Source of the DNA: Gammaproteobacteria bacterium
GTDB taxonomy: Bacteria; Pseudomonadota; Gammaproteobacteria; Pseudomonadales; CAMLJR01
NCBI GenBank assembly: GCA_029265075.1
Contig: JAJUJZ010000013.1
Coordinates: forward strand, 1 to 38,699
Direction: 5' to 3'
Length of the DNA stretch: 38,699 nt
Shown: piece by piece, positions 8,364-18,477 of the stretch
Layout: every line of letters starts with the position of its first letter
Position numbering within the stretch: position 1 is the stretch's first letter
Program-made: the position numbers and the translations under genes
Notes under the pieces: model-generated
The model's database searches: none
Seen by the model: the letters and a program-made list of their open reading frames with translations, nothing else
Told to the model about the DNA's origin: nothing

Positions 8364-10916
8364 TCAGCTTGCGGTGCGCGTTCGCCGTGAATCGTGGCCG
8401 GTGCGCGGCGCGATGGAGGGCAGTCGCCAGATCTCTTCGTTGTACTCCCGGATGGTGCGGTCGGTGGAAAAACGGCCGCTGCTCGCCGTATTGAGAATGC
8501 TGCTGCGGGTCCATGCCTGCGGATCGTTGAAGCGGACCGCGGCGGCTTCCTGCGCGGCCAGATAGGACGCGAAATCGGCAGCCACCATCCATGGGTCGTG
8601 CGGGCTGAGGATCGACTCGACGATGGGTCGGAAGAGGCCGGCTTCGAAGCGGCTGAAATGGTCTCGTTCCAGCAGTGCCATAACGCGGGCCAGCGCTTTA
8701 TTTTCCGCCACGATCAGGTCCGGCCGGTATCGCTGGCGCTCCTCCAGTACCTGATCGGCGGTCAGCCCGAAGAGGAAGAAATGGTCGGCGCCGACCGCTT
8801 CACGGATTTCGATGTTGGCACCGTCCAGGGTACCGATGGTGAGAGCACCGTTCATCATGAACTTCATGTTGCCGGTGCCTGACGCCTCCTTGCCAGCGGT
8901 GGAAATCTGTTCGGAAAGATCGGTGCCGGGACAGATGCGCTCCATCAGGGTAACGCTGTAGTTCGGCAGGAAAACGACGCTTAACAGTCCCCTCATGGCC
9001 GGGTCACAGTTGATGACCGATGCCACGTTACCTATCAGCTTGATGATCAGCTTGGCACGGGCATAGCCGGGCGCGGCCTTGCCGCCGATCAGCACGCAGC
9101 GTGGAGTCCAGTCGGCCGTGTCGCCGCGCTTGATGCGATCGTAGAGATGGATGACGTGCAGCACATTGAGCAGCTGCCGCTTGTACTCGTGAATCCGTTT
9201 CACCTGCACATCGAACAGGTGCGACGGATCGAACTTCACGCCGCATTCGCGTTCGATCAGCGCTGCCAGCTGGCGCTTGTTGGTCTGGCGTACACTCTGC
9301 CATTGCTGTTGGAAGCCGGCGTCGTCGGCGAAGGCGCGCAGGCGGTCGAGCTGATCCATATCGCGTTGCCAGCCGTCGCCGATCGCCTCGCTGATCAGCT
9401 TCGCCAGCGGCGGATTGCAGTGGGCCAGCCAGCGGCGCTGAGTGACGCCGTTAGTCTTGTTGTTGAACTTCTCGGGCCACAGATCGTGGAAATCCCTGAA
9501 CAGTTCCTCGGTGAGCAGCCGCGTATGCAGGGCGGCCACGCCATTGACGGAAAAGCTGCCGACAATCGCCAGATGTGCCATGCGCACCTGCTGCACGTCG
9601 CCTTCCTCGATAATCGACATCCGCCGCAGCCGGTCGATATCGCCGGGCCAGCGGTTTGACACTTCGCCGAGGAAACGCGCGTTGATTTCGAAAATGATGT
9701 CGAGCAACCGCGGCAACAGCTGGCGGAACAGTGCCACCGGCCAGCGCTCCAGCGCTTCCGGCAGCAGTGTGTGGTTGGTATAGGCCATCGTGGAGGAGGT
9801 GATCTCCCAGGCCTGATCCCACTCCAGCCCTTCCTCATCCATCAGCAGACGCATCAGCTCAGCCACAGCGACAGTGGGGTGCGTATCATTGAGCTGGAAG
9901 CAGTTGAGTTCAGCGAAGCGGCTGAAGTCGTCGCCGTGATGAGCTTTCCAGTCGGCCAGCACATCCTGCAGGGTGGCTGAAGCGAGAAAATACTGCTGGC
10001 GGAGCCGCAGCTCCTTGCCGTTCTCGGTGGCGTCGTTGGGATAGAGCACCATGGTGATGTTGTCGGCTTCGTTCTTGGCGCGCACCGAGCCGGCGTAATC
10101 GCCCTCGTTGAACTCGCCGAGATCGAACACATCGGTCGGCTGTGCTGCCCACAGCCGCAGACTGTTGACGGTGCCGTTACGGTAGCCGGGAATCGGCATG
10201 TCGTACGGCACGGCCAGCACATCCTGAGTGTCGAGCAGATCGAACCGGAGTCGCCCGTGGCGATCGCGATAGCAGTGGGTGTGCCCGCCGAAGCGAACGC
10301 GGCGTGTGAACTCCGGGCGCTCGAACTCCCAGGGGTTGCCGTTGCGCAGCCAGTGGTCAGGTTCCTCGACCTGCCAGCCATTTTCGATGAGCTGGCGGAA
10401 CATGCCGTACTGATAACGCAGCCCGTAGCCGCGTACGGGCAGCTGGAGGGTGGCGCAGCTGTCGAGGAAGCAGGCTGCCAGCCGGCCGAGACCGCCATTG
10501 CCAAGGCCGGCGTCGGGCTCCAGCTCGGCGATCTCTTCAAGGCTCAGGCCGAACTCGTAGAGCGCCGCCGCGGTGTCATCCGCCACACCCAGATTCAGCA
10601 CCGCGTTGCCGAGCGTGCGACCGATCAGAAACTCCAGCGACAGGTAATGAAGCCGGCGCGGCTGCGCAGCACTGTAGCTCCTGGTGCTGTCGCGCCAGCG
10701 TTCGACCAGGCGGGAGCGGATGGCAAGCGCCAGTGCCTGGAAATGGTAGTGGGTACTGGTGCTCTCATCGCTGCGCCCCAGCGTCTGTACGAAGTGACGC
10801 TGAAAGGATTCCGCCAGACTGTCGCGATCCATGCCGAGACGAGGCACATCCATCAGGTCCCGTCTGGGTCGCCTGGCTGCCGTCGCATCAGGCTGGCTCC
10901 GGTCGCGCTGATCCAT
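8364..10916 (-). CDS. glgP: Glycogen/starch/alpha-glucan phosphorylase
   Basis: 850 aa. LSLEFLIGRTLGNAVLNLG, GNGGLGRLAACFLDS, QLNDTHP, VKRIHEYKRQLLN, and the PLP-site EASGTGNMKFMMNGALTIGTLDGANIE. Confidence 0.96.
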   Translation of the reverse strand: MDQRDRSQPDATAARRPRRDLMDVPRLGMDRDSLAESFQRHFVQTLGRSDESTSTHYHFQALALAIRSRLVERWRDSTRSYSAAQPRRLHYLSLEFLIGRTLGNAVLNLGVADDTAAALYEFGLSLEEIAELEPDAGLGNGGLGRLAACFLDSCATLQLPVRGYGLRYQYGMFRQLIENGWQVEEPDHWLRNGNPWEFERPEFTRRVRFGGHTHCYRDRHGRLRFDLLDTQDVLAVPYDMPIPGYRNGTVNSLRLWAAQPTDVFDLGEFNEGDYAGSVRAKNEADNITMVLYPNDATENGKELRLRQQYFLASATLQDVLADWKAHHGDDFSRFAELNCFQLNDTHPTVAVAELMRLLMDEEGLEWDQAWEITSSTMAYTNHTLLPEALERWPVALFRQLLPRLLDIIFEINARFLGEVSNRWPGDIDRLRRMSIIEEGDVQQVRMAHLAIVGSFSVNGVAALHTRLLTEELFRDFHDLWPEKFNNKTNGVTQRRWLAHCNPPLAKLISEAIGDGWQRDMDQLDRLRAFADDAGFQQQWQSVRQTNKRQLAALIERECGVKFDPSHLFDVQVKRIHEYKRQLLNVLHVIHLYDRIKRGDTADWTPRCVLIGGKAAPGYARAKLIIKLIGNVASVINCDPAMRGLLSVVFLPNYSVTLMERICPGTDLSEQISTAGKEASGTGNMKFMMNGALTIGTLDGANIEIREAVGADHFFLFGLTADQVLEERQRYRPDLIVAENKALARVMALLERDHFSRFEAGLFRPIVESILSPHDPWMVAADFASYLAAQEAAAVRFNDPQAWTRSSILNTASSGRFSTDRTIREYNEEIWRLPSIAPRTGHDSRRTRTAS

Positions 10917-11107
10917 GAGTGATACCTCTCTGATCCGTTGAGCACCCTTATGACGGTGGAGCGTAGCGGATGGTTCGGGCGAGTAGAAGCGCGACGTTAT
11001 CGATAGTCACTTCTCACTTCTGGCAAGCGCTGCCGCTGGAGCAGAGCGGAGCGCGGGGAGCGTGGCCGGGCCGGCCGGGTCAATAACAACGTATTGCAAC
11101 CGCGCAC

Positions 11108-12046
11108 ATGAAAAGGGAGCGTCAGATGGAGGTTGGGCTGGTAGGGCTCGGCAGGATGGGCGCCAATATGGCCCTGCGCTGGCAGGCTGGTGGCGTCAGG
11201 GTCACAGGATTCGATGCCGATGAGACAGCGATCGCGCGTGCCGGCGTTGCACCGGTGGCGGGACTGGCTCAGCTGGTGGCAGAGCTGAGGCCACCGCGGA
11301 CTGTGTGGCTGATGTTGCCGGCGGGTGAGGTAACGGCACTGGCAGTGAACGAACTGGCCGGACTGCTCGCGCCGGGCGATATCGTGGTCGACGGCGCCAA
11401 CTCCTGGTATCGCGACAGCCAGCGGCATGCGGCACAACTGAGTGCTTGCGGTATCGGTTTCAGCGACGTCGGCGTTTCCGGCGGCGTATGGGGACGCGAC
11501 GAAGGCTATGGCCTGATGGCTGGCGGTGACGCACAGGTGGTTGCTCGCATCGAACCGCTGCTGCGGCTGCTGGCACCGGCCCCGGACCGGGGCTGGCTGC
11601 GCTGTGGACCGGCGGGCAGCGGTCACTTCGTTAAAATGGTGCACAACGGTATTGAGTACGGCCTGATGGCCGCCTATGCGGAGGGGTTCGCGCTGCTGCA
11701 AGCCAAAGAGGAGTTTAGCCTCGATCTGCCGGCCATCGCCGAGAGCTGGCGTCATGGCAGCGTGGTGCGCAGCTGGCTGCTTGATCTGACCACCGAGTTT
11801 CTGCGGTGCGATCCCGCGCTGGAGAGTGCCGCACCCTGGGTGTCCGATTCGGGGGCAGGACGCTGGACCGCGCTGGAGGCGATCGAACAGGGGGTGCCAG
11901 CGCCCGTCATCAGCCTGGCGCTGATGATGCGCTTCGCGAGCCGGGGCGAGGGCGATTACGCCGCGCGAATGCAGGCTATGATGCGGCAGGCGTTCGGCGG
12001 TCACGCGCTGCGCGAAGTGGACGATTCACAGGGGAGCGATGCATGA
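11108..12046 (+). CDS. gnd: 6-phosphogluconate dehydrogenase (decarboxylating), short (about 312 aa) form
   Basis: MEVGLVGLGRMGANMALRW Rossmann N-terminus, DGANSWYRDSQR, VSGGVWGRDEGYGLMAGGD, GSGHFVKMVHNGIEYGLMAAYAEGF. Confidence 0.92.
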   Translation: MKRERQMEVGLVGLGRMGANMALRWQAGGVRVTGFDADETAIARAGVAPVAGLAQLVAELRPPRTVWLMLPAGEVTALAVNELAGLLAPGDIVVDGANSWYRDSQRHAAQLSACGIGFSDVGVSGGVWGRDEGYGLMAGGDAQVVARIEPLLRLLAPAPDRGWLRCGPAGSGHFVKMVHNGIEYGLMAAYAEGFALLQAKEEFSLDLPAIAESWRHGSVVRSWLLDLTTEFLRCDPALESAAPWVSDSGAGRWTALEAIEQGVPAPVISLALMMRFASRGEGDYAARMQAMMRQAFGGHALREVDDSQGSDA

Positions 12047-13527
12047 GTGCCACCCAGCCTTGCAGTTTTGTCATTTTCGGCGCCACTGGCAGTCTGGCGC
12101 GGGAGAAGCTGTTGCCCTCCCTGTATGCGCTGGAGCGCGCAGAAAAATTTCATGACCATCTCCGCTTCATCGCCTGCTCACGGCGCGACTGGAGTGTCGG
12201 TGAGTGGCGCGAATACCTGATGGAACGGGTGCTCACCAAACACGGCGCTGCCATCGATGAACGCTGCCTGCGGCGTCTGGCTGAACGCTTCGATTTCGTC
12301 AGTGGCGACCTCCACGATCCGCAGATGTATGCAGCCCTGCGCGACAAGCTGGGATCGAGTATTGGCGCCGGCTGTTCTGACGTTGTCTTTTATCTCGCCA
12401 TTCCGCCCGCCGATTTCTTTGGCGTCATCACCCAGCTGCATGACGCTGGCTTCAGTGCTCACAACGACAAGGGCAGTCGTCACCGCATCGTGGTGGAGAA
12501 ACCGTTTGGTGAAGATCTGGCCAGCGCCCGTCGGCTCAATGCCCACCTGCATGGTTACTTCAACGAGGAACAGATCTATCGGATCGATCACTATCTCGGC
12601 AAGGAGACTGTGCAGAATTTGCTGGTATTCCGCTTCGCCAACACACTGATCGAGCCGATCTGGAACCGCCACTTTATCGATCACGTGCAGATCACTGTCG
12701 CCGAGGAAGTTGGCGTGGAGGGGCGCGCGGGCTATTACGACGGTGCCGGGGCCCTGCGCGACATGCTGCAGAATCACCTCATGCAGCTGCTGTCGGTGGT
12801 GGCCATGGAGCCGCCCGCTTCGCTGGATGCTGATGCGCTGCGCGATGAGAAGGTGAAGGTGCTGCGCTCCATCCGCCCGATTCCGCGGCGCTCAGTGAGC
12901 AATTACGCACTGCGTGCGCAGTACACCGCCGGGCAGCTGCATGGTGAGTCCGTCTCCGGTTACCAGGAACTGGAAGGTGTGGAGCCCGGCTCTACCACCG
13001 AAACCTATGTGGCAGCCAAGTTCTATATCGATAACTGGCGCTGGTCAGGTGTCCCGTTCTACCTCCGCACCGGCAAGCGCATGGCGGAGCAGGTATCACT
13101 GATCAGCATTCGCTTTCGCCATCCCCCGCAGCAGCTGTTCCGGGAGACGCCGCTGGAGAACATCGAGCCTAACTGGGTGGTGCTGGCGCTGCAGCCCAAC
13201 GAGTCGATGCATCTGGAGGTGCATACCAAAAAGCCGGGCCTTGGCATGAATACCCGGCGATCGCGCCTGCTGGCTTCCTACCGCCAGGAGCACGAGACCG
13301 CTTCCGAGGCTTACGAGACCCTGCTGCTCGATGTCATCGAAGGGGACCGCAGTCTCTTCATCCGCTTTGACGAAGTGGAGCACGCGTGGCAGGTCGTCGA
13401 CCCCATTCTCCGGCACTGGGATGGGGATACCGGGTTCATCCACACCTATCCCGCGGGCAGCTGGGGGCCGGACGAGTCAGTCCGCTTGTTTGACAGCGAA
13501 GACCACAGCTGGCGCAACGAGGTCTGA
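12043..13527 (+). CDS. zwf: Glucose-6-phosphate dehydrogenase
   Basis: MSATQPCSFVIFGATGSLAREKLLPSLY, RIDHYLGKETVQNLLVFRFAN (active site), WRWSGVPFYLRTGKRM. ATGA overlap with the upstream gene; start trimmed from the 11806 track ORF. Confidence 0.95.
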   Translation: MSATQPCSFVIFGATGSLAREKLLPSLYALERAEKFHDHLRFIACSRRDWSVGEWREYLMERVLTKHGAAIDERCLRRLAERFDFVSGDLHDPQMYAALRDKLGSSIGAGCSDVVFYLAIPPADFFGVITQLHDAGFSAHNDKGSRHRIVVEKPFGEDLASARRLNAHLHGYFNEEQIYRIDHYLGKETVQNLLVFRFANTLIEPIWNRHFIDHVQITVAEEVGVEGRAGYYDGAGALRDMLQNHLMQLLSVVAMEPPASLDADALRDEKVKVLRSIRPIPRRSVSNYALRAQYTAGQLHGESVSGYQELEGVEPGSTTETYVAAKFYIDNWRWSGVPFYLRTGKRMAEQVSLISIRFRHPPQQLFRETPLENIEPNWVVLALQPNESMHLEVHTKKPGLGMNTRRSRLLASYRQEHETASEAYETLLLDVIEGDRSLFIRFDEVEHAWQVVDPILRHWDGDTGFIHTYPAGSWGPDESVRLFDSEDHSWRNEV

Positions 13528-13955
13528 TGGCCCTGGCAGGGCTTCTTCCTTTCCCATCGGTGCGCCAGTTCCGGGCCGCAACGGCTCAGCAGTTCAAAAC
13601 GGAGGCCCCGCGGGTTTATTTGTCTGAAATGAGACGCTCGTCACATATTGCCCCTATAACATGGTCGTTCAGGCGCTCCGGTAGTGTTTTTTAACAGAGA
13701 CACGTTTTTTATGGCTGAGTTTTGTGCCTGAGTTCGCAGGTCAGGCATAAGAAGCTTAGCTGTTCATGCTCTGACGATATTAGTAGGGGGCGCAAAACCG
13801 CTTTTATTAATGATCCAATGCTGTTGGCAGGGTGGATTGGGTCGCATTTACGGAAGAGCTGAAGCGGACGGGAACCCATCTGCTAAACCGTTGCCTCACA
13901 GGAACTCGGCTCGGTCCGGATGCCGATGTACACCCAAAAGTTTGGAGGCATAAAT

Positions 13956-14168
13956 ATGGCTAATGAACAACAACCACGCACTCGCAGCAATCGGGGTTTT
14001 GCATCGATGGATCCTGAGAAGCAACGCGAGATCGCCAGCAAGGGGGGGCGTGCGGCGCATGCAAAAGGCACCGCGCATGAATTCACTTCTGAAGAAGCTC
14101 GGGAAGCTGGCCGTAAAGGCGGGCAGAACAGCCGCGGCGGTCGTCGCCAGCAGCAGCTCAATTCCTGA
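13956..14168 (+). CDS. Small KGG-motif (GsiB/Con-10-like) stress-induced-type protein
   Basis: MANEQQPRTRSNRGFASMDPEKQREIASKGGRAAHAKGTAHEFTSEEAREAGRKGGQNSRGG; two KGG motifs. GGAGG RBS precedes the ATG at 13956. Confidence 0.85.
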   Translation: MANEQQPRTRSNRGFASMDPEKQREIASKGGRAAHAKGTAHEFTSEEAREAGRKGGQNSRGGRRQQQLNS

Positions 14169-14234
14169 TAACCCGGGAAAACCGTTAACTGCTTCCATCA
14201 CGTGACCAGAGATCCGGCTGGAAGACGAAAATGT

Positions 14235-14261
14235 AAAGGCGGCCCGCAGGCCGCCTTTTTT
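14235..14261 (+). terminator. Rho-independent terminator
   Basis: aaaggcggcc-cgca-ggccgccttt perfect 10-bp stem running into a T tract, downstream of the KGG protein gene. Confidence 0.85.
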
Positions 14262-14295
14262 CTGTGTGCCGGGCAGGGCGCGATGACGGCGTCGA

Positions 14296-14739
14296 TCAGT
14301 TGACGCGCGCCAGCTGTCCTTTCAGGGCGACACCGGCGATGACCGCCCCAGCGTGACATTCGTATTTCTGGGCGTCTTTGTATTCATTACGCTTGTAAAA
14401 GCTGACGATGTCGACCACCGCATTTGCCCCGGCCTGTTTGGCGGCGTTCTGCAGGGTGATGAGCGCTGACTGAAGTACCCAGGCGCAGGCGTTTTCGTCG
14501 CTTTTGTTGAAGGCGTTGGTCTTCTTGTTGGTCACTGCTTCTCGCAGCCGCTCCACTTTACCGGGCACTGACTGGCCTGCCAGATAGAACTTCACGCTGC
14601 CATCAAGCCGGCCGGCTTGCGTCGCTTCCGCGACCACACTGTGGAAGTCGAGGTGATGGGTCGTATCGCGGGCATGGCTGGTGAGCGGCAGCATAAGGGC
14701 AGCGAGGGTGATAGCTGCGAAAGCTCTTTTCATCATCAT
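14296..14739 (-). CDS. Small exported protein of unknown function
   Basis: Signal peptide MMMKRAFAAITLAALMLPLTSHA, then a 120-aa soluble domain with two Cys (NACAWVLQ, YECHAGAVIAGVALKG). Confidence 0.7.
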   Translation of the reverse strand: MMMKRAFAAITLAALMLPLTSHARDTTHHLDFHSVVAEATQAGRLDGSVKFYLAGQSVPGKVERLREAVTNKKTNAFNKSDENACAWVLQSALITLQNAAKQAGANAVVDIVSFYKRNEYKDAQKYECHAGAVIAGVALKGQLARVN

Positions 14740-14806
14740 TCTCCATTGTGAGTTGCCGTTGCCGGCTTGTTTACGACAGCTGCAACCATTGCCGCTATCA
14801 GAACGC

Positions 14807-16039
14807 TCAGCTCTCCGTCCAGCGACGAAATACGAGAGACGTATTCACCCCGCCGAAAGCAAAGTTATTGTTCATTACATATTCATTGCGCATGATGCGC
14901 GGCTCGCCGCACAGGTAGTCGAGTTCGCCACAGCGCGGATCGACCTGCTCCAGATTGAGGTTGTGGACGTACCAGTCGCTGTTCATCATCTCGATTGAGA
15001 ACCACGCCTCCAGCGCGCCGCATGCGCCAAGCGTGTGACCCAGAAACCCTTTCTGCGAACTGATGGGCATCCCAGGCCCGAACAGCTCCGACGTCGCCAG
15101 CGTTTCGGCGATGTCTCCCTGTTCGGTGGCAGTGCCATGACCGTTGACGTAACCGATGGCGGAGGCCGGCAGCCCGGCATCCTGCAGGGCCAGCTCCATG
15201 GCGCGTCGCATCGTTGCTGTTTCCGGGCGGGTGGTGTGCTGACCATCGGCATTGCTGCCAAAACCGACGATTTCCGCATAAATGGTGGCACCCCGTGCCC
15301 GGGCATGTTCCAGCTCCTCCAGCACCAGCATGCCGGCTCCCTCGCCGATGACCAGTCCGTCGCGTGCGCTGTCGTAGGGGCGCGGGCTGGTGTGGGGCGC
15401 ATCGTTGCGCAGGCTGGTGGCATAGAGGGCATCGAACACCATCGCCTCGGTGGGACAGAGCTCTTCGCCGCCGCCGGCCAGCATCAGTGGCAGGCGCCCG
15501 AACCTGATGGCTTCATAGGCATAGCCGATACCCTGGCTGCCGCTGGTGCAGGCGCTGGAAGTCGGTATCACGCGGCCCTTCAGCCCGAAAAAGATACTGA
15601 CGTTGGCCGCCGTGGTGTGCGGCATCATGCGCACGTAAGAGTTGGCGTTGAGGCCATCGGCGGTGTAGTTCAGCAGCATGTTGCCGAAGGCCTTGATCTC
15701 ATCGGTGCTGCCGGTCGACGAGCCGCAGGCAACACCCATGCGCCCGTCACGGATGGCGGGGTCGTCCAGCAGTCCGGCCTGCGCCAGAGCGTGCTCCGCC
15801 GCGGCAACGACCAGATGCGAGACACGTCCCATGCTGCGCAGCTGTTTGCGGGTCCAGTGCCCGGGGATCGAAAAATCGGTGACAGGCCCTCCGAGCCGTG
15901 TGTTCAGTTCGGGATAACAATCCCAGTTGTCCATGCGGCGAATACCACTGCGATTCGCGGCAAAGGCGGCAGCAATGGTTGGCCAGTCGCTTCCCAGAGA
16001 GGTGATACCGGACATGCCGGTGACCACGACGCGTTTCAT
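14807..16039 (-). CDS. Beta-ketoacyl-ACP synthase, FabF-like (APE ApeR-like)
   Basis: Active-site Cys in SSACTSGSQGIGYA; His motifs VNGHGTATEQGD and GFLGHTLGACGALE. Confidence 0.92.
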   Translation of the reverse strand: MKRVVVTGMSGITSLGSDWPTIAAAFAANRSGIRRMDNWDCYPELNTRLGGPVTDFSIPGHWTRKQLRSMGRVSHLVVAAAEHALAQAGLLDDPAIRDGRMGVACGSSTGSTDEIKAFGNMLLNYTADGLNANSYVRMMPHTTAANVSIFFGLKGRVIPTSSACTSGSQGIGYAYEAIRFGRLPLMLAGGGEELCPTEAMVFDALYATSLRNDAPHTSPRPYDSARDGLVIGEGAGMLVLEELEHARARGATIYAEIVGFGSNADGQHTTRPETATMRRAMELALQDAGLPASAIGYVNGHGTATEQGDIAETLATSELFGPGMPISSQKGFLGHTLGACGALEAWFSIEMMNSDWYVHNLNLEQVDPRCGELDYLCGEPRIMRNEYVMNNNFAFGGVNTSLVFRRWTES

Positions 16040-16100
16040 TGAAGCCTCCCGGCGGTTGAACTGCTCATGAGAAATCAGTTATGTGCTGGTCCGGCGGCGC

Positions 16101-16829
16101 TCAGCACAGGCCGCCATTAACAGCCAGTACCTGGCGGGTGATGTAGCCGGCCTCTTCGGACATCAGAAAATTGACGGCGGCGGCAACTTCATCGGCACTG
16201 CCCAGTCGCTGCGCGGGAATGAGCGGCAGAATTTCATCAATCGGGACGTCGCCATCGACCATCTCGGTCTCAATCAGCCCGGGTGCCACGCAGTTGACGG
16301 TGATCCGGCGCTTGCCCAGCTCGGTGGCCAGCGCCTTCGCCGCCCCGATGATGCCGGCCTTTGAGGCGCTGTAGTTCACCTGGCCCCGGTTTCCGATCAG
16401 TCCCGAGACCGAGGTCATGCAAACAATGCGACCCGGCGCACGTCGCCGGATCATCGGCATGATCAGCGGGTGCAGCACATTGTAGAAGCCGTCCAGATTG
16501 GTGCGCAGTACCAGGTCCCAGTCCGCTTCGGACAAGGCTGGAAAGGCGCCATCGCGGGTAAGGCCGGCATTGCAGACCACGCCATAGTAGGCACCGTGAG
16601 TTTCGATGTCGGCTTCCAGCGCGGCGCGGGTGGCGGCGCGGTCGGCGACGTCAAACTGCAGAATGCGGCTGCTGACGCCATGCTCGCCAGCGGCAGCAGC
16701 CGTTGCCTCTGCTTCGTCGCGCCGGCTGCGGCAGTGCACCACAATATTGTATCCGGAGCGTGCCAGCCGCAGCGCGATGGCGCGTCCGATGCCCCGGCTC
16801 GAACCGGTGACGAGTACGGTCGGGTTCAT
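16101..16829 (-). CDS. 3-oxoacyl-ACP reductase, FabG-like SDR (APE ApeQ-like)
   Basis: VTGSSRGIGRAIALRLA, VCNAGLTRDGAF, YSASKAGIIGAAKALATELGKRRITVNCVAPGLIETEM. Confidence 0.93.
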   Translation of the reverse strand: MNPTVLVTGSSRGIGRAIALRLARSGYNIVVHCRSRRDEAEATAAAAGEHGVSSRILQFDVADRAATRAALEADIETHGAYYGVVCNAGLTRDGAFPALSEADWDLVLRTNLDGFYNVLHPLIMPMIRRRAPGRIVCMTSVSGLIGNRGQVNYSASKAGIIGAAKALATELGKRRITVNCVAPGLIETEMVDGDVPIDEILPLIPAQRLGSADEVAAAVNFLMSEEAGYITRQVLAVNGGLC

Positions 16830-17287
16830 GTTTCACTTTCCTCGATGGCGTCCTGCAGGTAGGCGTCAGGATCGCGCGGGCTGAAGACGTTGAGGCGCGC
16901 TTCGATCAGAATCGCGTCTGCTGTAAGCCGGCACTCGAACACGCCCATACCCCCTTCGTCCTGTAGCGAACAGCGCGCTTCAATGGTGAGTTCGGTGCCG
17001 GCAGGAATGATGTCAGTGTTAGTGGTGAAGCGACGGGTGCCGAGCAGAAAGCCGAGTTTTACCGGTTCGCCGGCCAGGCGTGCGTGACCGCCCGCAAAGG
17101 CGGCGACCGTCTGCGCCATCAGCTCGATGGCAGCCCAGGCGGGCAGCGCCCCCTGTTGGCACAGCAGCCAGTCACTGCGTACGGTGGAGGCCGCCACAAT
17201 GCGTTCCGATTCCAGAACAGTCACCCGATCGAGAAAAATCATGTCGCCGGCATGTGGCAGCAGTTCATGTATCGGTGCGTTCAGCAT
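16826..17287 (-). CDS. 3-hydroxyacyl-ACP dehydratase-like hotdog protein (APE ApeP-like)
   Basis: PIHELLPHAGDMIFLDRV, AAIELMAQTVAAFAG; hotdog-type dehydratase placed between KR and KS. Confidence 0.82.
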   Translation of the reverse strand: MLNAPIHELLPHAGDMIFLDRVTVLESERIVAASTVRSDWLLCQQGALPAWAAIELMAQTVAAFAGGHARLAGEPVKLGFLLGTRRFTTNTDIIPAGTELTIEARCSLQDEGGMGVFECRLTADAILIEARLNVFSPRDPDAYLQDAIEESET

Positions 17288-18477
17288 GCGCCGTTACCCA
17301 CAATCAAACTGATGTTGTTACCGCCGAATGCAAACGAGTTACTCATGAGCGGTCGCTCTCCCGCTAGCAATGTGCCGGGACCGGCTAGGGCCAGCGGCGC
17401 CAGCGCGCCGTCGGCCACCCCGTCCCAGTGATGCGGCGGCAGCAGCCGGTGAGGGTTCCAGCCGCTGAGTGTGAGCCAGCAGAAGCCGGCTTCAATCGCG
17501 CCGGCAGCCCCCAGCGTATGCCCGGTCAGCGGTTTAGTGGATGAACAGGGTATGTCGGCGCCGAACAGGCGGTGCGTTACGGCGCTCTCCATTGCATCAT
17601 TTTGCAATGTCGCCGTGCCGTGCAGATTGATGTAGCCGATCGCATCGGGTGTCAGTCGCGCATCACTCAGGGCGTGTCGCATGGCCAGCTCAGCGCCATC
17701 GCCGCTGGGGTCCGGTGCGGAAATATGGTGGGCATCGGAGCTGGCCCCGCCGCCGAGGAGTGCAATCTGCTGTTTACCCTCGGGCTGGCGTGTCATCAGA
17801 AACAGCGCGGCCCCTTCACCGATATTGATGCCGTCGCGACTGGCCGAGAACGGCTGACAGGTCCGGCTGGAAACCGCTTCCAGTGAGCCGAAGCCCTGCA
17901 GTGTCAGTTCGCACAGCGCATCGACACCCCCGCATATTACGGCATCGCAGACGCCCAGCCGCAGCAGGCGCCGGGCACTCAGCAAGGCGCGCGCTCCCGA
18001 AGTACAGGCGGTCGAGATCACGTAGCACGGACCCGCCACGCCCAGCCATTCGCAGAGAAAGGTGGCGGGGGATACCAGAGTCTGCTGGTCATAGTGGTAG
18101 TCAGCCGGAAACTGGCCGGTGCGCTGGTGCTGCGCGAGGGCATCGCCCGACGCATCGATGCCGGAGGTGCTGGTGCCAATCACCACGCCGACCCGGTGGC
18201 TGCCGTGGCGGGCAAGCGCAGCGCGCAGCGCCGGTTCGATTTCCAGCGCTGCCGCATACAGCAGCTGGTTAGCGCGGGAGCGCTGGGTCAGCGGCGTGGA
18301 TGCGGGCAGCTCCGGCAGCGGTTGTGTTACCGCGCCGACCGGTAGCGGAGCGGGTGCACCTGCAACTTCCCGCAGCGCCAGCGGCTGGGGCGTGGCGGCC
18401 ACAAGCGCTGCGGCTACCGCCGCCTTGCCGGCACCCAGTGCACAGACAATACCCAGCTCTTCCAGCCAGCTGTTCAT
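17281..18477 (-). CDS. Beta-ketoacyl-ACP synthase (APE ApeO-like)
   Basis: ISTACTSGARALLSA, INLHGTATLQND, PLTGHTLGAAGAIEAGF. Start taken at MNSWLEELGIVCALGAG (18477). Confidence 0.9.
   Translation of the reverse strand: MNSWLEELGIVCALGAGKAAVAAALVAATPQPLALREVAGAPAPLPVGAVTQPLPELPASTPLTQRSRANQLLYAAALEIEPALRAALARHGSHRVGVVIGTSTSGIDASGDALAQHQRTGQFPADYHYDQQTLVSPATFLCEWLGVAGPCYVISTACTSGARALLSARRLLRLGVCDAVICGGVDALCELTLQGFGSLEAVSSRTCQPFSASRDGINIGEGAALFLMTRQPEGKQQIALLGGGASSDAHHISAPDPSGDGAELAMRHALSDARLTPDAIGYINLHGTATLQNDAMESAVTHRLFGADIPCSSTKPLTGHTLGAAGAIEAGFCWLTLSGWNPHRLLPPHHWDGVADGALAPLALAGPGTLLAGERPLMSNSFAFGGNNISLIVGNGAC

Noticed and set aside
11806-12042. N-terminal extension of the zwf ORF in the track
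   Set aside because: Overlaps the end of the 6PGDH gene in another frame; the G6PDH N-terminus clearly starts at ATG 12043.
15035-16042. 335-aa plus-strand ORF
   Set aside because: Antisense to the FabF-like KS with intact catalytic residues; shadow ORF.
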